This document shows, in pieces, positions 45,601-54,798 of a stretch of DNA of 64,000 nt. The stretch's first letter is position 1. Each line of letters begins with the position of its first letter. The stretch is taken from positions 3,743,001 to 3,807,000 of the forward strand of contig JAIQDT010000027.1 in assembly GCA_021521415.1 (NCBI GenBank), read 5' to 3'. A model generated the notes under the pieces. It was not told where the DNA came from and ran no database searches. It was given only the letters and a program-made list of their open reading frames with translations. The position numbers and the translations under genes were made by a program. The stretch is from Bidens hawaiensis (Eukaryota > Streptophyta > Magnoliopsida > Asterales > Asteraceae).

Positions 45601-46099
45601 CAAAAACAACTACTTGAGACTTCTCTTTAAAAAATCCTTCTTTTAAGCTTCTTTAAAGCTTGAACTGAATAATCTTATCATATCTCTGCACCATTAATCA
45701 ACTTGCTCATGTTTTAACCAAAATAAAGTATTTGTGCAAAATTCATTATAAAATTCATTGAATCACTTAATTTTGACATAAAACACATTTTGACATAAAC
45801 AGTTGCATCACATAATCAAATCTTAATCATTTTTAACATCATCAAGAAAAACAGACTGTACTAACATTCAGTGTCTATCCTATCTTAACAACGTCAGAAG
45901 ATCAGATAAAGAACATATTCAAGTAACCATAAACATGTGATTACTCATGACATCAGATAAGCATTCAATTTCACCCAAACAGATCAAACTACTTAACATA
46001 ACATCAGATCAGTTAACTTGATAGTCAAGAATTATCATCAATTTCAAACAATTTGCACAGATATTTACTTAAGCACCTATCAGTTAACTTCAAATATAT

Positions 46100-46350
46100 T
46101 CAATCAACATTCAGTCGAAACATATTCAAAACATATTCAGTCAACATTCAGTTGAAACATATTCAATCAACATTCAGTTGAAACATATTCAAAACATATT
46201 CAATCAACATTCAGTTGAAATATATTCAAAACATATTCAGTTGAAACATATTCAAAACATATTCAATCAACATTCAGTTGAAACATATTCAAAACATATT
46301 CAATCAACATTCAGTTGAAACATATTCAAAACATATTCAATCAACATTCA
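46100..46350 (-). repeat. 37-bp tandem minisatellite in copy A2
   Basis: A CAATCAACATTCAGTTGAAA-type unit recurs; exact 37-bp steps are seen at 46264, 46301 and 46338, with partial or shortened units before. Copy A has a single equivalent near 7935-7980, so the array expanded after the two copies separated. It lies just downstream of pol. Confidence 0.9.
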
Positions 46351-46418
46351 ATATGTGTAATCTCTAATAAAATAATCAGTTATTACAGAGAGACACACAA
46401 CCAGGCACACATCCTTAA

Positions 46419-47900
46419 TCAGATTTCATCAGAGTTGATCATTCCCAGGGCTTTCAGAAGAAAGTTGAATCTGGTTCTATCAAGTGGTTTGGTGAATAGG
46501 TCAGCCAAATTGTAACTTGTATCAACCCTTTGCATTTCAATCAAACCTTTTTCACTGCAGTCTCTGATGAAATGATGTCTGATTTCAATGTGCTTAGTTT
46601 TGGAATGTTTAACTGGATTTTTAACAGTAAAATATGCAGCATTATTGTCAATAAGAATAAGGGTGTTCAAGAAATTCAAACCATAGTCCAGCATCTGATT
46701 TTGAATCCATAGAACTTGTGCACAGCAGGCAGATGCAGCAACATATTCAGCTTCTAAGGTTGACTTTCTGCTCATGTTGCAGCCATCATAGTCACTATCT
46801 GTATATGCAATCAGATCAAAAGCTTGGTTCTTTGGATACCAAATCCCTAAGTCTGGTCTTCCCTTCAAATATCTGAATATTCTTTTAACAGCATTCATGT
46901 GGGAGACTTTTGGAGTTGATTGGAATCTTGCACACACACATACAGCAAACATGATATCTGGTCTTGTTGCAGTCAAATACATCAGAGATCCAATTTTGGC
47001 TCTATATTCATGTTCATCTATAGGCTCCCCCTTTTCATCTGCAATCATCTTTTCTTTGGTGTCCATTGGAGTTGAAGCAGTCTTGTACTCATGACAGTTG
47101 AACTTGTTCAAGATGTCCTGCACATATTTGCTTTGATGAATGAAAATCCCCTCAGCTTTCTGTTGAACTTGGAATCCTAGAAAGAAGTTCATTTCTCCCA
47201 TAAAACTCATGCTGTATTTGGACTTCATTACCCCTTCAAACTCCATACACATCTGTTCATTTGTAGAACCAAAGATGATGTCATCCACATACACTTGTAC
47301 TAGAAGCAAGTCTGATCCGTTTCTTTTGTAGAAGAGTGTCTTGTCAATGGCTCCTCTTTTGAAACCATTTTCAAGAAGATGATTTGACAGCTCATCATAC
47401 CATTCTCTAGGAGCCTGATGCAATCCATAAAGGGCTTTGTTTAACTTATACACCCTGTTTGGATACATTGGATCCTCGAAACCTGGAGGTTGAGCAACAA
47501 ACACCTCTTCATCAATCTTTCCATTTAGAAATGCAGACTTAACATCAAGCTGGAACACTTTAATGTTCTTTGAGGCAGCATATGCAAGAAAAATCTTGAT
47601 AGCTTCAAGTCTTGCAACTGGTGCAAAAACTTCCTCAAAGTCTATTCCTTCTTCTTGAAGACATCCCAGTGCTACAAGTCTAGCTTTATTCTTAATCACT
47701 AAACCCCTTTCATCCCTTTTGTTTCTGAACACCCATTTGGTTCCAATTGCATATCTGTCAAATGGCTTATCAACAAGATCCCACACATGCAGATCTCTAA
47801 ATTGTGCCAATTCCTCTTGCATTGCTTCCACCCAACTATTATCTTTTAATGCTTGTGCTATGTTCTTTGGTTCTATTTTGGGATAGAAAACAAGAGTAAA
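46419..47900 (-). pseudogene. pol: pol of copy A2: reverse transcriptase and RNase H
   Basis: From [11 protein letters not shown] to the stop after MINSDEI the frame is open on the minus strand. [19 protein letters not shown] and YVDDIIFGS are intact, so the RT domain looks complete. RNase H has TDSDYDG and then jumps from RKST to LEAEYVA: relative to copy A an in-frame deletion of 78 bp removes 26 residues, including GGCQFLG and WQCKKQ. RNase H should be inactive. A one-base insertion near 47880 (CCCAAAATAG versus CTCAAATAG in A) separates this frame from the linker. Confidence 0.9.
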
Positions 47901-48387
47901 GACAAATGTTTGCAATTTCAGAATGACTTCTTGTAACTCTTTCATGCAAATCACCAATGATGTTTTCAGAAGGATGATTCTTTTCCACATAAGGAGTTTG
48001 AACAATCATATCTGTAGACATAGTTGTGTCAAGATTTGACTCATTGAGTTCTGGTTCTTCAATGATCAAATCAGTCTCGGCATCATAAAATTCTGGTGCT
48101 TCATCATTATGTTGTCTTGAAGTAGATGCACCATTATTTTCTAAGTTCAATCTTTGAAATAGATCTTGAAATCTTGCTGTAGATGCAGCTTCTTCTTCAC
48201 TTGCTTGGTTGCTTGTGTCACCCTCATTCTGAACTTAATCATCCTGTACATCATTATTGTCTTGATTGTTTTCAGTATGATCATGTTCAGCATTGTGATT
48301 GTTTTCTTGATTAGGTTCACCAATATCACATGGGGAGTTCTTCACAAAAGTATATTCCTTTTTCTTTTCAGCAACCTTCTTCCATAA
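47880..48387 (-). pseudogene. pol: pol of copy A2: linker between integrase and RT
   Basis: An acidic, Asn/Gln-rich stretch contains [33 protein letters not shown] and [10 protein letters not shown], all matching copy A. The HPxENxIGD string is also found in B, C and D. Frames change near 48150. Such linkers are poorly conserved and have no known catalytic role. Confidence 0.8.
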
Positions 48388-49161
48388 TTATTCCAAGTCC
48401 AATGACTTCTTCTTTTTCTCTACAATTTCACTGGTCTTGTAGAAAGATTCATCAAAGTCTTCAGGATAAATCTTGAAAGACCTTATTAACTTCTCATGAT
48501 CAAACAGCCATGCTGCACCTTCAACTGTATTGAATTGATTCTCATTAAAAATGATGTCAGAAGATTCTATAACACTCAAGTGATCTTTTACATAGACTCT
48601 GTAGGCTTTTGAGTGTGTAAAATATCCAACAAAGAAACAATCCAGGGACTTTGTTTGAAACTTGTTCAAATAGTCTCTAGTGTTCAGTAGAAAACATTTG
48701 CATCCAAAGGGCTTGAAAAACTTAATGTAAGGCTTTCTGTTGTGAAATATTTCATATGGAGTTTTGTTAAGCCTTTTGTTGACAAGTACCCTGTTCTGAA
48801 CATAGCAGGCTGTATTTATAGCTTCAGCCCAAAAACTGACAGGCAGATTAGCATCTGCTAACATGGTTCTTGCAGCTTCAATAAGTGTTCTGTTTCTTCT
48901 TTCTGCTACACCATTTTGTTCAGGAGTTCTAGGAGCTGAGAATTGTTGTTGTATTCCTTTTGCTTCACAGAATTCTTGCATAACTCCATTCTTGAACTCA
49001 GTGCCATTGTCACTTCTCATCATCTTGACTGTCTTATTCAACTTGTTCTCAATCATTGTTACACAACCTTTAATCAACTCTGCAGTCTCATCCTTGGTAC
49101 TTAGGAAATAAACCTAAGTGTATCTTGAATAGTCATCAATCATCACCAGACAATATCTTTT
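48388..49161 (-). pseudogene. pol: pol of copy A2: integrase core
   Basis: The core shows SDNGTEFKN and NGVAERRNRTLIEAARTML, so the second Asp and the Glu are present. The first Asp (HMDLFGP) lies in the adjacent fragment before 49161. An in-frame stop at about 49115 replaces Trp of the YTWVYF motif, and another lies near 49163. The C-terminal part includes TPYEIFHNRKPYIKFFKPFG and VYVKDHLSVIESSDIIF. This copy supplies the reference state for the Glu-to-Lys change in copy A. Confidence 0.88.
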
Positions 49162-49839
49162 CTACCCAATACTTGGTACACTTACTGGACCAAAGAGATC
49201 CATGTGAAATAATTCAAGTACTTGATCAATTGAGTTGATGAGCTTTGGCTTATGAGTAGATTTGTGTTGTTTTCCCTTTTGACATGAATCACAATGATCT
49301 TCCAACTTGAATTCTCTTGTAGGTAAGCCTATGACATGCTCACCTTTGACAAGTCTATTCATGTTCTTCAAGTTCACATGACACAGTTTCCTATGCCACA
49401 ATTTTGACTTATTTTAAGTGGCTTTGGAAACAAAACATGCACCTCCTCTTGAAATAGCTTCTTTCATATTCAATTCATACAAGTTACCATTTCTTGGTGC
49501 CATCATCATAATCATTTCAGTTGGAATTACAAACTCAGGTTTTAAAATGAAACAGTGTGAATCATCAAAACTGACTTTGTAACCCTTGTTACACATTTGT
49601 GATATACTCAGCAGATTGTACTGAAGACCTTCAACATGAAATAAATTATCAAATGAGACTTTCCCATTTGTTAAGATTCCTTTTCCAACAATCTTTCCAC
49701 CATTCTCATCACTCCTAAAAGCTACTGGACCTTCATACTTCTCTTCATAATTGACAAGAGATCTCTTGTCACAAGTCATGTGCCTAGAACAACCAATATC
49801 CATATACCATATGTCATTTAGAGGAGTAGACTGTTCCTG
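49162..49839 (-). pseudogene. pol: pol of copy A2: protease and GAG-pre-integrase
   Basis: On the minus strand the frame starts at the TGCAG|GAACAG junction (49837) and includes WYMDIGCSRHMT. Ser of the Asp-Ser-Gly active-site triplet is Ile here. LLSISQMCNKG follows. A stop near 49411 separates the integrase finger LWHRKLCHVN ... CDSCQKGK. Together with the integrase lesions this makes the polyprotein non-functional. Confidence 0.87.
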
Positions 49840-49859
49840 CACATACAAAGAAAATTTAA

Positions 49860-51232
49860 TTAGTTAAGTGATGAAGTGCAAGCCTTATCAACTTGCAGTT
49901 CATCAGATTCAGTTTCTGACACAGCTTGGGAAGTGAGTGTTGTTGGTTTAGGATCTTCATGAGCCAATTCTAAGTTGTCTGAATGATAAGTTTCATAACC
50001 ACACTCTCTTGGAGTTTTGACAAGTGAGGTTGGGCAATGGTATTCATCTGAGTCAGTGGCATACTCCTTTATCACATAGTCCTTCTTCTCAAAGTAGTCT
50101 CTCACATCAGCAACTTGCTCAACCTTACTCTCAGTCTTAGGTTTCCAAAGGAAACCATGTGGTTCATATCCATGTCTTAATAGAAACTTCTCATCACCAG
50201 TGAGTTCTGTTGGTTTATTTCTAGAATGTGCATCTTTTATTCTTGTCTTCTCACTGATTGATGATCCTTGAGAGCTATCAGATTTGACTGATTGAGTATC
50301 TTGCTTGATTCTCACAGACTGATAGTTCTTTTTGGTCAATTCCTCATGCTTCTTAGGAGATTTACTTCTTCTTGCTAGTTCAACCACTTTCTTCTCAATC
50401 CTTGTCTCCTTTTCGGATTTCTTCTCTTCTTTGTTCATGGTTTCATTTCCACACACCTTTCCTTTTCCCAGATATTCATCATACTACTTTTTGTACAGGA
50501 CAAAGTCTTGCCCATACTTTGTTCCATTTGGTACATGAAATGGTTTGAATTTGAATCTTATGAATCTGTGTGGTGACCATATTCATCACACCTTTTGCAC
50601 CAAACCTTGCCTTTGAATATTTCATGTTCTTTTGGTTTCTTGTATCTTTCACTTGGCTTAGGTGTCTTGACTCCTAGAGTCTTCTAATTCTTTAAACCAT
50701 CAAAATCAATTGAAAAAGGAACAAATTCCTCAATCTTGATGTCTTGTCTTTCAAGTTTGCTTTTGACATAGACAATCTTCTCCATAATCATAGGTTCTTC
50801 ATCACTGCTTTCTCTAACCCTTGACTGTCTTTTCTCATACTCTTCCATAGTTTCCACTTCTCCAACATCCAACACCTCATGAATAGAAAAGATTGGATAA
50901 ACTGGAATAAAATTTTCTGTATCAACTTTTTCAGTCACTATCTTTTTTTTGTTGTTCTGCTTTATCTTACCCAATACAGCCTTGCTTGGTGGTCTGACTG
51001 CATTGTAGTTTATCTTCCTCATTTCACAAATATCAAAAGAAACATGTTCTCTTTTCATTTTATCATTCTGTTTCTTCAATCTTGGTGGGACTGGTGGATA
51101 CTTTGGAAGTTTATCAACAGATTCATGTTTCTTATACTTTCTTCCTCTTTCAGCAGCTTTGATTTCCTTTTCAGTAATTTGATCACTCAAATCACTCAAA
51201 TCATCTTGATCCAACTCAACTGAATCAAAGTC
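49860..51232 (-). pseudogene. gag: gag of copy A2, C-terminal part
   Basis: Minus-strand frames at 51214-50684 and 50456-49860 match gag of copy A: an acidic DLSDLSDQITEKE region, PKYPPVPPRLKKQ, and LTGDEKFLLRHGYEPHGFLWKPK. A zinc-knuckle-like CKRCDEYGHH lies between them near 50590. Gag ends at the stop 49862-49860, about 20 bases before the pol junction. Frames change near 50680 and 50480. Copy D separates this from the upstream gag at 63666-64000. Confidence 0.83.
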
Positions 51233-51325
51233 TGTTGGTGCATAATGTCAGTAGTTCATAGTCTAGTGTCTGTAATCGAGTCTGTAATGTTAATTATGTT
51301 TTATATATGTCTTAAGCGAAGTTGT

Positions 51326-51353
51326 TAACAAGTTCGCCTAGGCGAACTTGTTA
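51326..51353. repeat. Perfect 28-bp palindrome in the D LTR
   Basis: Fourteen bases on each side of the centre at 51339/51340 are exactly complementary; the core is AAGTTCGCCTAGGCGAACTT. The identical palindrome lies at 63337-63364 in the 3' LTR. It contains the family motif GCGAA(G/C)TT. Confidence 0.95.
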
Positions 51354-51417
51354 GTCAAGCGAAGTTATGGACAACTTCGCCTGAACATGCCAGGCGAAGT
51401 TGTCGTGTATAAATAGT

Positions 51418-51425
51418 CCTAGTTT
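51418..51425 (+). promoter_or_regulatory. TATA box of the D LTR
   Basis: TATAAATA in GTGTATAAATAGTCC, about 65 bases after the palindrome. The same sequence is found in the 3' LTR. Confidence 0.6.
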
Positions 51426-51656
51426 ACGGCTGTTTGGTAGAATCAGTTGTTCGTGTTAGTTTGTTCGAGTTGTTACGAGAGTTGTAACGTGAGTCAGTAA
51501 TAGTGATATCATATCACGTGTTTGAGTTATTATATAACGTGTGTTCGTTTCGTGTGTTCGTGTGATTCGTGTTCTATACTCGTAACGATCTACGCAGGGA
51601 TTCCGCACCTGAGTAGATCGAGATATCTCGTGCGATCCATCCAGGGAACCTACAAT

Positions 51657-51668
51657 TGGTATCAGAGC
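51657..51668 (+). other. Primer-binding site of copy D (initiator Met tRNA)
   Basis: TGGTATCAGAGC follows the LTR after two bases and is complementary to the 3' end of plant initiator-Met tRNA. Confidence 0.95.
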
Positions 51669-51849
51669 TTTTGCTCGATTGTGTGGTTCGGGATATTCAC
51701 GCGGGTGTAGAAATCGTCCCGTTTCGACTATTCGCGGGACGTGTTTTCTGTGTTTTTGAGTCAATCTTACCTCCTACCATCGTATTAAAGCCTTTGCACC
51801 GTCAAAAACCTCGTAAAATCCATATTTCAGATCTGCAAAAACGTCCGTG

Positions 51850-52095
51850 TTCATCAGGCGAAGTTGCCGTCAGGATACATAGGGTTTCGGCGAAGATATA
51901 AGGTTAAGCGAAGTTATCCACAACTTCACCTACCTTCTCAAGTTCGCCTAACTCAGCGAAGTTATCTACAACTTCGCCTACCTCCTAAGTTCGCTTACCT
52001 TAAGCGAAGTTAATCATCTTCGAAGTTCTTCAGCGAAGTTAATCAGCGGCGAAGTTAAGGCTTAAGCGAAGTTATCCGTAACTTCGCCTACAGTA
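51850..52095 (+). repeat. Leader palindrome field of copy D
   Basis: At least twelve copies of GCGAAGTT or its complement AACTTCGC are arranged as inverted pairs with short loops, for example GCGAAGTTATCC..AACTTCGCC. The stretch lies between the primer site and the gag ATG (52157) and is untranslated. Confidence 0.85.
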
Positions 52096-52156
52096 CTTTT
52101 CAGAAAAAAATTTTGATTTTTTGATTTTTTTTCGGGTTTCTTTGTTTTCGAGAAAG

Positions 52157-54778
52157 ATGTCGTCAATTAACATCTCTGAGTTAGTAAAGATGGAAGTAGA
52201 AGCAGGGTCAGCTACTAAGGCCCCAAGGTTGCTGAAGAGAACCGATTTCGTTTCATGGAAGGATCGGTTCATACAATATGTCAAATACCAGGATGCGAAG
52301 ATGTGGGTATGCATCCAGGATGGTTATATTCCACCAGTTATGGAGTATGAAGGTCGTGATCAAATCAAAAAGTATAGCAAAATGGAAGAAGAAGAGAAAA
52401 AGATGTATGAGGCCGAGAGCAAGGCTCATGCTGCTATTACTATGGCTCTTCCACAAGAGATCTTTCATACGTTTAGAAAGTATACGTCAGTAAGAGAGCT
52501 TTGGGAAGCTCTTGAGAACAGATTTGAAGGGAATGTAGGAATCCGTGCTTCAAAGATAAAATTGCTCAAAACCCAGTTCTCAGTCTTCAAGTATTTGAAG
52601 AATGAATCTTTAGATGATATTATCACTCGATATTACCATCCGATGACTGAATTGAGCAACTATTCAATTTCCTACCGAGAAGAAGAAATAGTTGAGAAGC
52701 TTCTAAATGCTCTCCCACCAAAATGGGAGATGTACACTGTGCTGATGAGGGAAGACAAAGACTTTCCCACATATGATCTAGAAACGGCAGTCAACAAGCT
52801 CAGAACCTTTGAGCTTAACATGGTCAGAAAAGAGACACCTATGGATCAGGTTCAAGATCCAGGTATGTATGGAGCTAAAGTCAACACTAGCTCAGGATCG
52901 AAGACTGAATCTGCTGCCTACTACTCGAAGGGAGAGTCTGGCGCAAATTCATCACATGAGGGGCATGTGTCAGTCAACACAAAAGGTGATGTTTGCTATG
53001 TAGCAGGTGGATCGAGTGGTTCTCAACCCCAGGTAAGCAAGAGTAGTTGCTCTCCAAGTATTCCCAGCAACAACTACTCCAAGATGCCTATGAGTGTCAA
53101 GTCTGCTGAAGAGCAGTTTGGTCTCTATGCTTCTTTTATTGCTTCCTATGAGAACTACATTCAGGGGAAGATTGTTGATCCAGCTATGTTGGATGAAGAT
53201 TATTACCAGATTGATGCTGATGATCTGGAAGAAATGGATCTACAATGGCAGATGGCCATGGTCGTGAGAAGAGTGAAGCGGTTTATGAGAAAGACCGGAA
53301 GGAAGTTTGTCGGTGGAAGGCCAGGGTTTGACAAGACGAAGGTAAGATGCTACAATTGTCAGCAAAACGGTCACTTTGCAAAGGAATGCAGGAATGAGCG
53401 TGTGGAACGAAGTAAGGGCAGGTCTACACAGCAAAGTGGGGGTTCTAAAGATTATAGTGCAATGATTTCCAGAGGAGATGGTGAATACAACTGGAACTTG
53501 CATTCTGAAGAAACTTTCGAACAGGCCAATTTGGCGAAGGTTGAAACTGAAGGAAATGAGAAGGTTACCGGAGAAGAAAAAGCTTTTACGGCAGATGTTA
53601 AAGACCACCTCTCCGAGGTATGTTCTAAACCTACTTGTTCTAAATGCGAAAACTTGTCTGAGCAATTAGCTACTATAACTGATCAGTATGTTAGTTTGGA
53701 TGCTGAGTTTAAAACTTTAAAAGAAGATCATCACTATACTAAAACAAGAGAAAATAGTTATAAAGTAAAGATAAAAGCTTGTGAAAAAGATATTAAAAGT
53801 CTAAAAGCAAAACTTGCTGAAAAAATTGAAGTGATTGATCTAAGCTATGAAGTTTTGGAAGAAAAAACCAAACTAATCGCTGATAGAGAAAAACAGATTG
53901 CTGATCACCAGGTGAAAGTGGTGGAATTGAATAGAAAACTTGAGCAGTTCAGAAATTCCTCTGCTATTCTTGATCACCTTGTTAGTGATCGAGGTTCCTC
54001 TGCTAAGAGAGGAGGAATCGGTTATCATGAGGTTCCACCACCTTATAATCACAATTACACTTTTAACCCTAGTGTTCAGAAATCTGTTGACTTTGAGGTT
54101 GCTCAGACAGTACCAGTTAAAGTAACTTGTAAAGAACCAAATATTAGTGGAGGCGAAACAAGTTCGCCTGTTTCAAGTGTTCAAATTTCTGATCCAAGCC
54201 CAGTCTCATCGGATTCGGATAAGTCATCCGAGTCTGGTAAGGCAAAAGAGGAGGTGGTATTACCCAATGGTGGAGAGAAAGATAAGACGAATAAAAAGAG
54301 TATTGCACTAAACCCGTACGTCCCACCATATGTGAGACGAACGGGCGGTAATAAAGCCTCGACATCTAAAACACCAGTTGATAAAAAAGTTGAGCATAGG
54401 TGTTGTTTTAGGTGTAATCAATTAGGACATCTTGTTGCAGATTGCCCTCTGAAGCAGCGATTCATGGGTGTGAGGCCTACTAAAACTGAGTATAAGCCTA
54501 ATAGTAATTATCATACTGCTAAAAATGAAAACCATTCAAAATTCAAAAATGTGACTAATTCTGGTTTTCATAGAAACAAATCTCAGTTTTACACTGCTAA
54601 TAACCAAACCACAAGCTATAATTCTTTCAATTCACAAAGGTTTGGAAGGCTTCACAATCAATCTACAATGAGGTCTCCTAATAGGACTTACAGGAATTAT
54701 CCAGATACTAACTTTGGAAAGCCAAAGTTTGGGATGTATAGATCCAAGACCAATTGGTCTTGGGTCCCTAGATTCTAA
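52157..54778 (+). CDS. gag: gag of copy D, intact (873 aa)
   Basis: ATG 52157 is chosen because it is the first ATG of the frame and the protein from it (MSSINISELVK) matches the family start. A UBN2-type domain covers about residues 20-220 (WKDRFIQYVKYQDAKMW, MALPQEIFHTF, LWEALENRFEGN). The first zinc knuckle, CYNCQQNGHFAKEC, starts at residue 398. A coiled coil spans about 500-610, then VPPPYNHNY, and a second knuckle CFRCNQLGHLVADC at residue 750. The basic tail ends NWSWVPRF. Gag forms the particle and binds genomic RNA. At 873 residues it is much longer than the few hundred typical of small copia Gags. Residues 488-873 lie in the proposed intron. Confidence 0.93.
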   Translation: MSSINISELVKMEVEAGSATKAPRLLKRTDFVSWKDRFIQYVKYQDAKMWVCIQDGYIPPVMEYEGRDQIKKYSKMEEEEKKMYEAESKAHAAITMALPQEIFHTFRKYTSVRELWEALENRFEGNVGIRASKIKLLKTQFSVFKYLKNESLDDIITRYYHPMTELSNYSISYREEEIVEKLLNALPPKWEMYTVLMREDKDFPTYDLETAVNKLRTFELNMVRKETPMDQVQDPGMYGAKVNTSSGSKTESAAYYSKGESGANSSHEGHVSVNTKGDVCYVAGGSSGSQPQVSKSSCSPSIPSNNYSKMPMSVKSAEEQFGLYASFIASYENYIQGKIVDPAMLDEDYYQIDADDLEEMDLQWQMAMVVRRVKRFMRKTGRKFVGGRPGFDKTKVRCYNCQQNGHFAKECRNERVERSKGRSTQQSGGSKDYSAMISRGDGEYNWNLHSEETFEQANLAKVETEGNEKVTGEEKAFTADVKDHLSEVCSKPTCSKCENLSEQLATITDQYVSLDAEFKTLKEDHHYTKTRENSYKVKIKACEKDIKSLKAKLAEKIEVIDLSYEVLEEKTKLIADREKQIADHQVKVVELNRKLEQFRNSSAILDHLVSDRGSSAKRGGIGYHEVPPPYNHNYTFNPSVQKSVDFEVAQTVPVKVTCKEPNISGGETSSPVSSVQISDPSPVSSDSDKSSESGKAKEEVVLPNGGEKDKTNKKSIALNPYVPPYVRRTGGNKASTSKTPVDKKVEHRCCFRCNQLGHLVADCPLKQRFMGVRPTKTEYKPNSNYHTAKNENHSKFKNVTNSGFHRNKSQFYTANNQTTSYNSFNSQRFGRLHNQSTMRSPNRTYRNYPDTNFGKPKFGMYRSKTNWSWVPRF
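53615..53623 (+). promoter_or_regulatory. Candidate 5' splice site inside gag (copy D)
   Basis: GAG|GTATGT at 53617|53618, in the protein context HLSEVCSK, is in phase 0. It aligns with the donors in A, B and C. With the acceptor at 54798 it defines a 1181-base intron. Two further donor-like strings, CAG|GTAAGC at 53033 and AAG|GTAAGA at 53342, are also in phase 0 but are not shared with the other copies. Confidence 0.65.
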
Positions 54779-54798
54779 TCTTTTGCTTTATCGTGCAG
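54775..54798 (+). promoter_or_regulatory. Candidate branch point and 3' splice site before pol (copy D)
   Basis: TTCTAATC (CTAATC at 54775-54780) includes the gag stop. A T-rich tract TTTTGCTTTAT and GTGCAG follow, ending at 54798, and pol continues GAACAG. It is the best-formed example of the three families. Confidence 0.65.

Larger units (their letters stand above)
44853..51232 (-). mobile_element. Copia copy A2 (same family as A), minus strand, main part
   Basis: On the minus strand this aligns with copy A from gag to about base 9220 of A, in the middle of the conserved non-coding block. It stops there against the E LTR, so E was probably inserted into A2. Copy D interrupts gag at 51232/63666 with TSD AAGTC. 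Gag continues past the right window edge. A2 keeps several residues that A has lost, for example the integrase Glu and three Gln codons. It has its own lesions, including a deletion in RNase H. Confidence 0.9.
51233..51654 (+). repeat. 5' LTR of copy D
   Basis: TATA box TATAAATA at 51418-51425. Upstream of it lie a perfect 28-bp palindrome (51326-51353, centre CCTAGG) and a hairpin with GCGAAGTT/AACTTCGC arms (about 51358-51379). It ends CCTACA next to the primer site. Confidence 0.95.

Noticed and set aside
46419..48005. Host-domesticated RT gene, because a 528-codon frame is open
   Set aside because: It has an RNase H deletion, lies in a full A-family element with other broken domains, and its open length is explained by moderate age.
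54793..54798. GTG at 54793 (and 4250) as a start codon of pol
   Set aside because: Plant translation rarely starts at GTG, and the bases form the TGCAG acceptor. Pol more likely continues from upstream by splicing or frameshift.
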